This document shows, piece by piece, positions 37,149-45,776 of a DNA stretch of 64,000 nt. The position numbers and the translations under genes were made by a program. Numbering within the stretch: the first letter of the stretch is position 1; each line of letters starts with the position of its first letter. The notes below the pieces were generated by a model that saw nothing but the letters and a program-made list of their open reading frames with translations, did no database searches and had not been told where the DNA came from. This DNA is from Mesorhizobium sp. Pch-S (lineage in GTDB: Bacteria; Pseudomonadota; Alphaproteobacteria; Rhizobiales; Rhizobiaceae), in assembly GCF_004136315.1 (NCBI RefSeq), contig NZ_CP029562.1, forward strand, positions 6,409,501-6,473,500, given 5' to 3'.

Positions 37149-37727
37149 TCAGCGCCTGCGCAAGCCGTCCACGAAAACATCGACGAGACGCAGCGCGGTC
37201 GGCTGCCATTCCCCTGTCCCTTGCGAATAGAAGATGCCGACCAAGGTCCGCAGCAGGTCTCCCGGCGAAATGTCCGAACGCAGTTCGCCGGCGGCGACAC
37301 CGCGTTCGAGCAGCATTGCGATAGCTGCCGTCAACCGCTCGAAGGAGTAGGCCTTCAGCTCCGATGAGCCGTGCGCCACGAGCTGCAGCCCCTCGATCAT
37401 GCCTTTCTTGGTGGCGACAAGACGGACATTGGCATGCAGCCACCTGCGCAGCGCCTCGACCGGCTCGGTGTCCGCGGCCAGTCGTTCGGCAAGCTCGGTC
37501 AACTGGTCGACTTCGTGGCGATAGACCGCCTCGAACAGGGCTTCACGCGTCGGAAAATGCCGATAGAGCGTGCCGATGCCGACACCAGCCTGCCTTGCCA
37601 CCGCTTCCAGGCTGGCTTGTGGCCCGCCGGCGCTGAAGATCTGCGTCGCAGTCTCAAGCAACAGCTGGCGATTGCGGATTGAGTCCGCACGCGGTTTTCG
37701 CCTTGCCTTTTCGCTCTTCAGTTCCAT
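37149..37727 (-). CDS. TetR family regulator
   Basis: Protein of 192 aa. HTH N-terminus: RNRQLLLETATQIFSAGG, then SLEAVARQAGVGIGTLYRHFPTREALFEAVYRHEV, the canonical TetR domain at about residues 17-65, followed by a helical ligand-binding domain. ATG 37727 follows GGAGAAA. It is divergent from the molybdenum-hydroxylase operon, and a perfect palindrome sits in that operon's promoter, so it most likely represses the operon and is relieved by an aldehyde-like or N-heterocyclic ligand. Confidence 0.9.
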   Translation of the reverse strand: MELKSEKARRKPRADSIRNRQLLLETATQIFSAGGPQASLEAVARQAGVGIGTLYRHFPTREALFEAVYRHEVDQLTELAERLAADTEPVEALRRWLHANVRLVATKKGMIEGLQLVAHGSSELKAYSFERLTAAIAMLLERGVAAGELRSDISPGDLLRTLVGIFYSQGTGEWQPTALRLVDVFVDGLRRR

Positions 37728-37752
37728 TTTCTCCAACGGGACACATTCCCCC

Positions 37753-37781
37753 TTGATAAACGGAGGCACCCTCCGTATATA
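37753..37781 (+). promoter_or_regulatory. promoter of molybdenum-hydroxylase operon with TetR operator
   Basis: -35 TTGATA (37753-37758), a 17-base spacer and -10 TATATA (37776-37781). The spacer is filled by a perfect palindrome ACGGAGG-CAC-CCTCCGT (37760-37776), exactly where a TetR-family dimer would block RNA polymerase. The operon start codon is 142 bases downstream. Confidence 0.8.
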
Positions 37782-37923
37782 GTAATGCAGATCGGAATAG
37801 TGCACAAAGGCAATTCCGGTCAGGGTCAACGGACCGTTTCGCACCAGATCTCTCCGCGCGCCCGCATCCTTCGCCGCTGGACAGCGGCTTCCATATATCA
37901 CGATCACTGAATGGAGTACCGCG

Positions 37924-38421
37924 ATGTCACTCTCCATCAGCCTCACCATCAATGGTCAAGCACACACGGTCGTGCTCGACGATATGCGTGTGACGCTGCT
38001 CGACCTTTTGCGTGAAAGGCTCGATCTGCCCGGCACCAAGAAAGGTTGCGACCGCGGCCAGTGTGGCGCCTGCACCGTGCTCGTCGACGGACGGCGCATC
38101 AACTCGTGCCTCGCATTGGCTGCAAGCCTCGACGGAGCCGAGGTCACCACCATCGAAGGGCTCGCCGATGGCGAAACGCTGCACCCGGTCCAGGCCGCCT
38201 TCATCGCGCATGACGGCTTCCAGTGCGGCTATTGCACGCCCGGCCAGATCATGAGTGCGGTCGGACTCATCAAGGAAGGGCATGCACAGGGTGACCCCGA
38301 GCGTATCCGCGAACTGATGAGCGGCAATATCTGCCGCTGCGGCGCATACCAGGGCATCACCGAAGCAATTCTGGAAGCCCAGAAAGCGACGACCGAGGGT
38401 AACCGGAGGGACGCGGCATGA
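37924..38421 (+). CDS. molybdenum hydroxylase 2Fe-2S subunit (PaoA-like)
   Basis: Electron-transfer subunit, 165 aa, of a xanthine-oxidase-family enzyme. The plant-type 2Fe-2S set is C42, C47, C50 and C62 (GCDRGQCGAC), and the second cluster set is C101, C104, C137 and C139 (CGYCTPG, CRCG). No Tat signal is seen at the N-terminus, unlike E. coli PaoA, so this enzyme is probably cytoplasmic. First gene of a three-gene operon; its stop overlaps the next start by four bases. Confidence 0.95.
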   Translation: MSLSISLTINGQAHTVVLDDMRVTLLDLLRERLDLPGTKKGCDRGQCGACTVLVDGRRINSCLALAASLDGAEVTTIEGLADGETLHPVQAAFIAHDGFQCGYCTPGQIMSAVGLIKEGHAQGDPERIRELMSGNICRCGAYQGITEAILEAQKATTEGNRRDAA

Positions 38422-39476
38422 ACCGCTTCGACTATATACGTCCGGACAGCGTGCCAGAGGCAATCGCGGCCGCTGCCGTTCCCGGATCGACTTATCTCGC
38501 CGCCGGCACCAATCTGCTCGACCTGATGAAGGTCGGCATCATGCGGCCGGAGCGCATCATCGACATCACGCGGCTGCCGGGTCTCAATCGTATCGAGTGG
38601 CTGCCCGACGGCAGTGTGCGGATCGGTGCCATGGTCCGCAATTCCGATCTTGCCTATGATGCACGCTTTGCACGAACCTTTCCGGCCGTAGCGGAAGCAC
38701 TGCTTTCAGGCGCTTCGGCCCAGTTGCGCAATGCCGCGACCGTTGGCGGCAATCTGATGCAGCGCACCCGCTGCGCGTATTTCCATGACCTGAACAGCGC
38801 CTGCAATCGGCGCGACGCCGGCTCGGGTTGCGATGCCCGCGACGGCGAGAACCGCCTGCACGCGGTGCTCGGCTGGAGCGAGCATTGCATCGCCACCCAC
38901 CCCTCCGATTTCTGCGTGCCGCTGGTGGCGCTGGATGCCGTGGTTGAAGTCGAAGGCCCGCACGGTGGCCGCGAAATTCCAATGGACTTGCTGCATGTCC
39001 TGCCGGGCGCGACGCCCGAACGGGCAACCGCGCTTGCACCGGATGAACTCATCGTCGCTCTCAGACTGCCGGCGGAAGCGGCAGGCTTTTCCGCCAACGC
39101 CCGCTATCTGAAACTGCGCGAACGCACCTCCTACGCTTTCGCCGTGGTTTCGGCCGCGGCGGCGCTGGAGTTCGACGGTGGCAAGATCCGCAAGGCGCGC
39201 ATCGCGCTTGGTGGCGTCGCGGCCAAGCCATGGCGGGCACGGGAAGCGGAAGCGGCCCTGGCAGGCACACCGGCGTCGACCGAAGCCTTCACGAAGGCTG
39301 CCGAGCTGGCGCTGGCCGATGCGGCTCCCTCCGGTGACAACGCCTTCAAGATCGAACTGGCGCGCCGCATCGTTGCCCGCGCCCTGAGCCTTGCCCTGGA
39401 TGGCACGCCCGAGGTCATACCGGCGCTGCCGGCCTCGCCGTTCTCCACAACAGCTGGAGCTACCCATGTCGCTTGA
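38418..39476 (+). CDS. molybdenum hydroxylase FAD subunit (PaoB-like)
   Basis: Protein of 352 aa of the CO-dehydrogenase/xanthine-dehydrogenase FAD-binding family. AAGTNLLDLMK at 28-38 binds FAD pyrophosphate, and RNAATVGGNL at 104-113 is the second FAD motif. A Cys-containing insertion follows (C119, C129, C138 and C157), which matches the extra 4Fe-4S cluster of PaoB/YagS-type subunits and is absent in xanthine dehydrogenases. The three-subunit composition plus this cluster favour an aldehyde oxidoreductase. The stop runs 11 bases into the next gene. Confidence 0.93.
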   Translation: MNRFDYIRPDSVPEAIAAAAVPGSTYLAAGTNLLDLMKVGIMRPERIIDITRLPGLNRIEWLPDGSVRIGAMVRNSDLAYDARFARTFPAVAEALLSGASAQLRNAATVGGNLMQRTRCAYFHDLNSACNRRDAGSGCDARDGENRLHAVLGWSEHCIATHPSDFCVPLVALDAVVEVEGPHGGREIPMDLLHVLPGATPERATALAPDELIVALRLPAEAAGFSANARYLKLRERTSYAFAVVSAAAALEFDGGKIRKARIALGGVAAKPWRAREAEAALAGTPASTEAFTKAAELALADAAPSGDNAFKIELARRIVARALSLALDGTPEVIPALPASPFSTTAGATHVA

Positions 39477-41721
39477 GAACGTTCCCACACAGTCCCGCCG
39501 CCACGGGTCGAATGCCGGCCAGCCACTGACGCGCCGTGATGGCGTGCTCAAGGTCACCGGCCGCGCAACCTACGCCGCCGACAACCATCCAGAGGGCATG
39601 CTCTACGCTGTCGTCGCCGTCAGTCGTATCGCACGCGGGTGTGTCACGGCGCTCGACGTCGCTGCGGCCAAGACGCATCCCGGCGTCGTCGAAGTCCTGA
39701 CCCCAGCCAATCGACCGCCGCTGGCGCATAATCCGGACGAGAAGATGCCGCCCTTCGGCTTCCGCGTCGAGGTGCTGCAAAACGACGAGGTGCGCTATGT
39801 CGGCCAGCCGATCGCACTGGTGATTGCCGAAACGCTTGAGGCGGCAACGGAAGGGGCTGCCTTGCTCGATCCGCGATACGAAGCGGCCGAGGCCCGCACG
39901 GACTTGTCCAATGGCGAGCGTTTCAATGTCGCTGCCGTGGGCATCGGCACGCCGGCGCGGACGGCCCATGGCGACATTGCGGCGGGCATGGCTGCCGCCA
40001 CTCACATAACTGAGGCCGACTATGTGACGCCGGCGCAATACCACAATGCGATGGAACCCCATGCGGTGGTGGCTGAATGGGACGGCGATCGGGTAACGAT
40101 CGACATGCCCAACCAGGCCATGGCGCTGAGCTGTGCCGCCTATGCCGCCTATTTCGGCATCCCCGCCGAGAATGTCCTGATCCGCTCACCTTTCCTGGGT
40201 GGCGGCTTCGGCTCGAAGGCAATCCTCAACGGTCCGCAGATCCTGGCCATACTGGCTGCGCGCATGCTCAGGCGTCCGGTGAAACTCGTGCTCACCCGGG
40301 CACAGATGTATGGCCCGGTCGGGCATCGCGGCCACACCTGGCAGAAGCTGCGCATCGGCACCGACAGCGAAGGTCGCCTCACCGCCCTGCATCACCACGC
40401 GGTTGCGGCCACGTCCAGCTTCGACGAATTTCTCGAGCCGTCGGCCAATGCCTCGCTGCCGCTCTATGAAAGCCCCGCCATCCTCGTCGAACATGAAGGC
40501 CTAAGGCTCGACACCGGCACCCCCGGGCCGATGCGCGCGCCCGGCGAGGCCTCGGGTTCAGCGGCGCTCGAAGTTGCGATGGACGAGGCCGCTGTCGCCT
40601 GCGGCATGGATCCGCTCGACTTCAGGCTGGCCAACTATGCGGAAACCGAGCCGGGTACCGGCAGGCCGTTTTCGTCCAAGGCGCTGCGGGAATGCTACTT
40701 CGAGGGCGCCAAACGCTTCGGCTGGGCCGGGCGGCCGATTGCCCCTCGCCAGATGCGCGACGAGAACGGTTTTCTCGTCGGCTGGGGCATGGGCACTGCG
40801 GTTTTCCATTGCCCGCATTTCCCGGCTGAAGCGCGCGCTACCTTGCGCGCCGACGGAACCGCCCTGGTGGAAACATCCGGCGCCGATATGGGCCAGGGCG
40901 CCTGGACGGCCCTTGTCCAGATCGCAGCCGAAGCGCTGGGGCTCGATCCTGAGCAGGTCGAGTTCCACTCCGGCGTATCGAGCCTGCCCGACGGCGGTAT
41001 AGCCGGCGGTTCCGGGCATACGGCGAGCGCCGGCCTGGCTTTGAACAATGCAGGTGAGGATGCTATCGCCAGGCTCGCGGCTGTCGCCACTGCCGATCCG
41101 GCCTCGCCGCTGTTCGGCGCCGGCAACATCGGTGTCGTCGCCCAGTCAGGACGGCTCCATCGGCTTGACGATGAGGGCCGCAGCGAAAGTTATGTCGAGA
41201 TCCTCGCGCGTGCCGGTCAGTCCGAAGTGATCGGCACAGCCAAGGCAGCGCGCGACCAGGAAAGCGCGGCACGTCACGCGATGTTCTCCCACGGCGCCGT
41301 CTTCGCTGAGGTCAAGATCGATCCTGATCTCGGGCAGATCCGCGCAACACGCCTGGTTGGTGCTTTCGCCGCCGGTCGCGTGATCAATCCCCGCCTCGTG
41401 CGCAGCCAATATTTCGGTGGCATGATATGGGGAACATCCTTTGCGCTGCACGAAGAGGCGATAACCGACCGCAGGACCGGCAGGATCATGAATGCCGACC
41501 TCGCCGAGTATCACGTGCCGGTCAACGCGGATGTGCCTTCTCTGGATGCGATCCTGATCCCGGAAGATGATCCCTACGTCAATCCGCTCGGCATCAAGGG
41601 CGTCGGCGAGATCGGCATCACCGGAACCGTCGGGGCTATCGCCAATGCGGTGTGGCACGCCACGGGCGTGCGCGTGCGCCGTTTCCCGATCCGCATCGAG
41701 GACCTCATTGACCGACCCTGA
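39466..41721 (+). CDS. molybdenum hydroxylase large subunit, molybdopterin-binding (PaoC-like)
   Basis: Catalytic subunit, 751 aa, oxidising aldehydes or N-heterocycles with water. Shown by GRATYAADN near the start, VGQPIALVIAE, FLGGGFGSK near 245-253, and the C-terminal GIKGVGEIG where the catalytic Glu is about residue 715, 36 from the end, comparable to PaoC. ATG 39466 has GGAG nine bases upstream and overlaps the FAD-subunit gene, so the longer frame beginning at 39391 is not used. No molybdenum-cofactor insertion chaperone (XdhC/PaoD) gene follows in this window. Confidence 0.95.
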   Translation: MSLENVPTQSRRHGSNAGQPLTRRDGVLKVTGRATYAADNHPEGMLYAVVAVSRIARGCVTALDVAAAKTHPGVVEVLTPANRPPLAHNPDEKMPPFGFRVEVLQNDEVRYVGQPIALVIAETLEAATEGAALLDPRYEAAEARTDLSNGERFNVAAVGIGTPARTAHGDIAAGMAAATHITEADYVTPAQYHNAMEPHAVVAEWDGDRVTIDMPNQAMALSCAAYAAYFGIPAENVLIRSPFLGGGFGSKAILNGPQILAILAARMLRRPVKLVLTRAQMYGPVGHRGHTWQKLRIGTDSEGRLTALHHHAVAATSSFDEFLEPSANASLPLYESPAILVEHEGLRLDTGTPGPMRAPGEASGSAALEVAMDEAAVACGMDPLDFRLANYAETEPGTGRPFSSKALRECYFEGAKRFGWAGRPIAPRQMRDENGFLVGWGMGTAVFHCPHFPAEARATLRADGTALVETSGADMGQGAWTALVQIAAEALGLDPEQVEFHSGVSSLPDGGIAGGSGHTASAGLALNNAGEDAIARLAAVATADPASPLFGAGNIGVVAQSGRLHRLDDEGRSESYVEILARAGQSEVIGTAKAARDQESAARHAMFSHGAVFAEVKIDPDLGQIRATRLVGAFAAGRVINPRLVRSQYFGGMIWGTSFALHEEAITDRRTGRIMNADLAEYHVPVNADVPSLDAILIPEDDPYVNPLGIKGVGEIGITGTVGAIANAVWHATGVRVRRFPIRIEDLIDRP

Positions 41722-41781
41722 ACACCGCAATCAAGTCGCGAGCTTGCGACACGATTGATCCCAACCACCATCGGAACAGCA

Positions 41782-42000
41782 ATGCAGCAGATCGTAGTCA
41801 CCACACCGTTCGACAGGCCGCCGTTGGCCAGCGTGATCGAACCCGAAACGTTCCTGGCCGAAGCAGACAAGCTTCACCGTACGATCGTCCGCCTCCTGCA
41901 GACATCGCCTGTGGAAGGAAGCCTGACCTTGATGCGTCTCGACGAAATCCTCTCGAATGCCGTCGTGGAAACGCTTGGACACTCGCCTGGCTGGAAATAG
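41782..42000 (+). CDS. small hypothetical protein
   Basis: Protein of 72 aa from ATG 41782 (TTG 41755 would add nine residues). It is rich in Leu, Thr and Glu, with a predicted helix (FLAEADKLHRTIVRLLQTS) and ends in HSPGWK. No family recognised. It lies 60 bases after the hydroxylase operon and just before a good terminator, so it may be the last gene of that transcript. Confidence 0.5.
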   Translation: MQQIVVTTPFDRPPLASVIEPETFLAEADKLHRTIVRLLQTSPVEGSLTLMRLDEILSNAVVETLGHSPGWK

Positions 42001-42026
42001 CCGAGCCAGCCAGATCGATAAAACCG

Positions 42027-42050
42027 AACCCCGCCATCGGCGGGGTTTTT
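42027..42050 (+). terminator. rho-independent terminator
   Basis: AACCCCGCC (42027-42035) and GGCGGGGTT (42039-42047) form a 9-bp stem with a 3-base loop, followed by TTT. It ends the transcript of the small hypothetical gene and probably of the hydroxylase operon. Confidence 0.85.
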
Positions 42051-42206
42051 CATTAGAGCCTGCTTATTTTTCCAGGGTTGTGTAAAGCCGTTCATAGAAG
42101 ATGTTTCGACCCCTTCCCATTGTCCTCGCGCGGCCCGACGTGGACCCAAGTCCTCGCCCCCAACACCAAGTCAACGCGCGTACGCCGCCCGCGGAAGGAG
42201 GTTCCG

Positions 42207-42650
42207 ATGAAGTTGAATGCCAAACTGCTCGCCATTATCGGCAAACGCATTCCCGCCATTTACGACGTCATCCCACGAGGGCCACAAGGCTGGCTGTCGC
42301 ATGTCGCCCTCAATCCGCAACCCTTGCCACCCGGACATCTCGGCGCAACCGTAGCAGCTGAGTTCATCCGGTCCGCCTGGTTGGCCGACAGGGCTGGCCT
42401 GGACATGAAACAGGTCTTCGACGATCTGGACGACTGGTGTCCGACAAGACCGAAGAAGATCAAGCTCCCACCCTGGTGGCCGCCATTCCCGGAGCCGGAA
42501 CCGCATCCGGAGTGGCTTGTCGATTTCCATTTCGGCTTTGCGGCCAGGGTTGCGGCGAGCGCTTCCGAGATCGGCGACACAACGCTCGGTCAATCCCTCA
42601 ACAAGGCCGTTGAGCGCTCATTGGCTGCGATAGAAACCGCGAAGATCTGA
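42207..42650 (+). CDS. hypothetical protein with NPQPLPPG motif
   Basis: Protein of 147 aa preceded by an excellent ribosome site (GGAAGGAGG, ATG 42207). Residues about 32-43 read HVALNPQPLPPG, followed by a helical region with EFIRSAWLADRAG, then a Pro/Trp-rich stretch (PPWWPPFPEPEPHPEW, about 88-103) and an Ala-rich helical tail. I have seen the LNPQPxPP motif in uncharacterised proteins of several bacterial groups but know of no function. No signal peptide and no linked gene. Confidence 0.65.
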   Translation: MKLNAKLLAIIGKRIPAIYDVIPRGPQGWLSHVALNPQPLPPGHLGATVAAEFIRSAWLADRAGLDMKQVFDDLDDWCPTRPKKIKLPPWWPPFPEPEPHPEWLVDFHFGFAARVAASASEIGDTTLGQSLNKAVERSLAAIETAKI

Positions 42651-42723
42651 TCGCTGCAACGAAAAGAACGTGCCGGCGTCCAGCCGGCCCGTCTTCAAAA
42701 GCACGTAAGCCAGCCGTCTCGCG

Positions 42724-42987
42724 TCACATCTCATCCCATTCCGGTAGATGTCCCCGGCGCGCCACCAGCCCGATCTGATCGCGGTGGAAGCCAAGGTCAG
42801 CCAGCATCCTGTCATCAAGTTCGGAGAGACGTTTGCGCGTACGGCGTATCCCGCGCCAGTGGCGTAAGCGCTCTGCAAGGCTGGTGCCAATGGCTGTCGC
42901 CGTATCTGCCCAGATACCCACCCGCCCGTTCTGAGATCGAAGGGCCCGGCGGACGAGAAGCGCCCCCTGTGTGCTCACAACGTTCAT
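42724..42987 (-). CDS. DUF1127 protein, small Arg-rich
   Basis: Protein of 87 aa. The conserved C-terminal DUF1127 part is RHWRGIRRTRKRLSELDDRM then LADLGFHRDQIG, an amphipathic Arg-rich helix pair. Family members in alphaproteobacteria include CcaF1-like RNA-binding and phosphate or symbiosis-linked proteins. This one is longer than the usual 45-50 aa owing to an N-terminal extension of about 40 residues. ATG 42987 has AAGGAGG six bases upstream. Divergent from the AraC gene. Confidence 0.85.
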   Translation of the reverse strand: MNVVSTQGALLVRRALRSQNGRVGIWADTATAIGTSLAERLRHWRGIRRTRKRLSELDDRMLADLGFHRDQIGLVARRGHLPEWDEM

Positions 42988-43107
42988 GATCGCCTCCTTG
43001 ATCTGCGCGCAAGGTAGCCTTCCCCGCCGAACCTTGGTCCGACGGTCGACTACCTGCAGCGCTGGTCGATTTCGCAGTGATGATACCGCGATCGGCGCCG
43101 GCGTGTT

Positions 43108-43124
43108 ATCGTCATATCGACGAT
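43108..43124. promoter_or_regulatory. palindrome upstream of AraC gene
   Basis: ATCGTC (43108-43113) and GACGAT (43119-43124) around ATATC, in the gap between the divergent DUF1127 and AraC genes and 20 bases before the AraC start. Possible operator; factor unknown. Confidence 0.35.
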
Positions 43125-43144
43125 TTATATTTGTGACCCGCCAG

Positions 43145-43942
43145 ATGATCCACCCGGACAACAGCATCCATCCCGATCTCAGCCTGACGGAGCAGCAGGA
43201 CTATCCGGCGGCGATTGTCGGCTATGACGGCACGATCCAGAAAGGCACGCATTACGACCGGCATCGTCATCGCCGGGCGCAACTCTTCCACATCGTCTCC
43301 GGCGCGGTCACGGTCGAAACCGAACGCGGCACGTTCGTCGCGCCGCCTGAACGCGCAGTATGGATCCCATGCGATGTCGACCACACGGTGACCTATCTGC
43401 AGGACACAAGGCAGCGCTTCCTGTTCTTCCGTCCGGAAGCCGTATCGCACCTGCCGGGCACGCCGGCGGTGATCCGGCTTTCGCCGCTGCTGCGCGAACT
43501 GATCCTCGGTTTTCTTGGTTATGCACGGGATGCTGCAACCGAAGGGCCCGCCGCACGCATCGGTGCCGTCATCCTCGACCAATTGGCGACCGAGCGGGCC
43601 GCGCCGCTGCACCTGCCGATGCCTGTATCCCTTCGGCTACGCAACGCAGTCAGCGCCGTTGCCGCCAACCCGTCGTCAAAGGAAAGCCTCGCCGACATCG
43701 CTGCGATGGCTGCCCTGTCCGAGCGGTCTTTCGAGCGCCATTTCCGCGTCGAAACCGGCATGAGTTTCCGCGCCTGGCGCCAGCAGGCCCGTCTGATGAA
43801 GGCAGTGGAATGGTTGTCGCTTGGAGTCCCTGTCGGCGATATCGCGGAGCGGCTGGGCTACGAGCAGCCCAGCGCCTTCATCGCCGGTTTCCGCAAGGCC
43901 TTCGGCGTTACGCCCGGACGTTATTTCAGTGACGAACCCTGA
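43145..43942 (+). CDS. AraC family regulator with cupin sensor domain
   Basis: Protein of 265 aa. The N-terminal cupin (about residues 1-110) carries HYDRHRHRRAQLFHIVSG and ends with WIPCDVDHTV. The C-terminal double HTH (about 165-262) has SLADIAAMAALSERSFERHFRVETGMSFRAWRQQARLMKAVEWL and ERLGYEQPSAFIAGFRKAFGVTPGRYF. This arrangement occurs in regulators of MFS or small-molecule export. Its target is not evident from the neighbours. The start is ATG 43145. Confidence 0.88.
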   Translation: MIHPDNSIHPDLSLTEQQDYPAAIVGYDGTIQKGTHYDRHRHRRAQLFHIVSGAVTVETERGTFVAPPERAVWIPCDVDHTVTYLQDTRQRFLFFRPEAVSHLPGTPAVIRLSPLLRELILGFLGYARDAATEGPAARIGAVILDQLATERAAPLHLPMPVSLRLRNAVSAVAANPSSKESLADIAAMAALSERSFERHFRVETGMSFRAWRQQARLMKAVEWLSLGVPVGDIAERLGYEQPSAFIAGFRKAFGVTPGRYFSDEP

Positions 43943-44511
43943 CGATTGTCATACCGCGCCGGTCGGGTGATTTCCACGCGCGCGGTTCCAGGTCTCGCGC
44001 GTGATCGCATATTCGACTTCGCCGCTTCGGAACCGGGCAGCGGGTTCGCCCAGTCGGCATGGACCGTGCGGACGTGAACGAGCCCGGCATTCTCCATCAC
44101 CCGGCGCGAGCCCTGGTTCACGGCCATGGTGTTGGCCACGATGCGGACAAAACCAAACTGCGAGAAACCGGCATCGACGAGTGCTCTGGCAGCCTCGGAA
44201 CCATAGCCTTGCCCCCAGGCTGAGCGCCGCAAGCGATAGCCGAGTTCGGCTTGGCCATCACCATGATCGTAGAGCGAAAACCAGCCGACGAAGACACTGG
44301 AGGCCTTCTCCTCAGCCACCCAGATTCCGGCTTCACCGCCGCGCGGCATCAGGAAATCAGCTTCGGGATCAACGCCGTCCGGCGGCGTCGGCTCGCCGCC
44401 ATTCAGGAAGCGCATCACTTCCGCGTCCTGCTCGAGCGCGAACAGATCGTCCCTGTCGCCGGTCACGGACGGGCGCAGCCGCAGCCGCGCCGTTTCGAGT
44501 GTCGTCATCAT
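43921..44511 (-). CDS. GNAT acetyltransferase (RimJ/RimL type), 3' end frameshifted
   Basis: Annotated 196 aa. The first ~160 residues are a normal GNAT domain: ETARLRLRP, GWFSLYDHGDGQAELGYRL, SAWGQGYGSEAARALVDAGF, RVMENAGLVHVRT. After PLPGSE (about 44,025-44,030) the frame reads an Arg-rich tail that overlaps the AraC gene. One added base would instead give GEVEYAITRETW, the usual family ending, and a stop at 43949, seven bases clear of the AraC stop. A one-base deletion is therefore likely. It ends convergently with AraC. Confidence 0.8.
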   Translation of the reverse strand: MMTTLETARLRLRPSVTGDRDDLFALEQDAEVMRFLNGGEPTPPDGVDPEADFLMPRGGEAGIWVAEEKASSVFVGWFSLYDHGDGQAELGYRLRRSAWGQGYGSEAARALVDAGFSQFGFVRIVANTMAVNQGSRRVMENAGLVHVRTVHADWANPLPGSEAAKSNMRSRARPGTARVEITRPARYDNRQGSSLK

Positions 44512-44556
44512 GCCTGCGGCTAACATGACACGGCGCGGTGCGGCACGCAGATGGCT

Positions 44557-45426
44557 CTACGCCGCTGCCACCTTGTCCTGCGTGCTGGTCTCGAAATCGC
44601 TGGCATCATGGCGTTCGCGCAGCTGGCCAGCCGGGTCACCGGAAACACGGTTGACCATGCGCCCACGCCTGACCGCCGGCCGCGCGTGGAGCTGGTCGGC
44701 CCAACGCAGAAGGTTCTTGTATTCGTGTACGGAGAGGAATTCGCCGGCACCATAGTTCCAGCCTTTCACCATGCCGCCATACCAGGGCCAGATCGCCATA
44801 TCGGCGATGGTGTATTCGCTGCCTGCAACATATTCGTTCTCGGCCAGCCGACGGTCGAGCACATCGAGCTGCCGCTTGGTTTCCATGGCGTAGCGGTTGA
44901 TCGCATATTCGATCTTTTCCGGCGCGTAGGCATAGAAATGACCGAAGCCGCCGCCGACAAAGGGTGCCGACCCCATCTGCCAGAACAGCCAGGACAGCGC
45001 CTCCGCCCGCGCCGGCTGTTCGCTCGGCAGAAAGGCTCCGAACTTCTCGGCCAGATAGACGAGGATGGAACCGGATTCGAACACCCGGATCGGCTCCTCG
45101 CCGCTCCGGTCCACGAGTGCAGGGATCTTCGAATTCGGATTGACGTCAACGAAGCCGGAGCCGAACTGTTCGCCATCGATCTTGATCAGCCATGCATCGT
45201 ATTCAGCGCCCTTGAAGCCGGCAGCCAGCAATTCCTCCAGCATGATGGTCACCTTCACGCCGTTGGGCGTTCCCAGCGAATAGAGTTGCAGCGGATGCTT
45301 GCCGATGGGCAGCTCCTTGTCGTGGGTCGCTCCGGCAATCGGGCGGTTCGTGCTGGCAAAGGCACCGCCATTGGCCTTGTCCCAGGTCCAGACCTTCGGT
45401 GGTGTGTATGGGGATTGTTCTGACAT
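44557..45426 (-). CDS. yghU: glutathione-dependent disulfide-bond oxidoreductase YghU
   Basis: Glutathione-S-transferase-like protein, 289 aa, that reduces disulfides with two glutathiones bound in E. coli YghU. Conserved features are YTPPKVWTWDK at the start, ASTNRPIAGATHDKELPIG, LYSLGTPNGVKVTIMLEEL, FVDVNPNSKIPALVD and PFVGGGFGHFYAYAPEK. Length matches E. coli (288 aa). ATG 45426 is confirmed by the homologous start; an extra 20-residue upstream frame is not conserved. Confidence 0.95.
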   Translation of the reverse strand: MSEQSPYTPPKVWTWDKANGGAFASTNRPIAGATHDKELPIGKHPLQLYSLGTPNGVKVTIMLEELLAAGFKGAEYDAWLIKIDGEQFGSGFVDVNPNSKIPALVDRSGEEPIRVFESGSILVYLAEKFGAFLPSEQPARAEALSWLFWQMGSAPFVGGGFGHFYAYAPEKIEYAINRYAMETKRQLDVLDRRLAENEYVAGSEYTIADMAIWPWYGGMVKGWNYGAGEFLSVHEYKNLLRWADQLHARPAVRRGRMVNRVSGDPAGQLRERHDASDFETSTQDKVAAA

Positions 45427-45776
45427 TCTCGGCTCCCATCGGATCGGCGGATGGCTGACAGGTGAAGGGCCACCCTCATGGACCAACTACATAGGCGTTG
45501 GAGCCAGCCTTTGACAGGCAGATTCTGTTCCAAAACCCAAGCGATCGCCGCAACGTTTTTCTGCGTTTCCCGGCCTTCACAGGTGCAATGTTTTGATCAC
45601 CGTCCTCTGGTCGCGCCAGCACGAGCGCGAAACCACAGGCCCTGATGTTTTCTTGACCTGTGACCCGCAAATCCCCAATCGAATTCTGATGCCGGCTCGG
45701 CCTATCAAGGGCCATCCCAGATGGCCGGCGCAGTACGAGATTGCTGCTGACCGGCAACAGCGCCGCGACCCATGCC
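45427..45776. other. 350-base gap upstream of yghU
   Basis: No convincing gene. The minus-strand side should hold the yghU promoter. Several overlapping open frames here look like chance in high-GC DNA. No strong palindrome seen. Confidence 0.4.
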
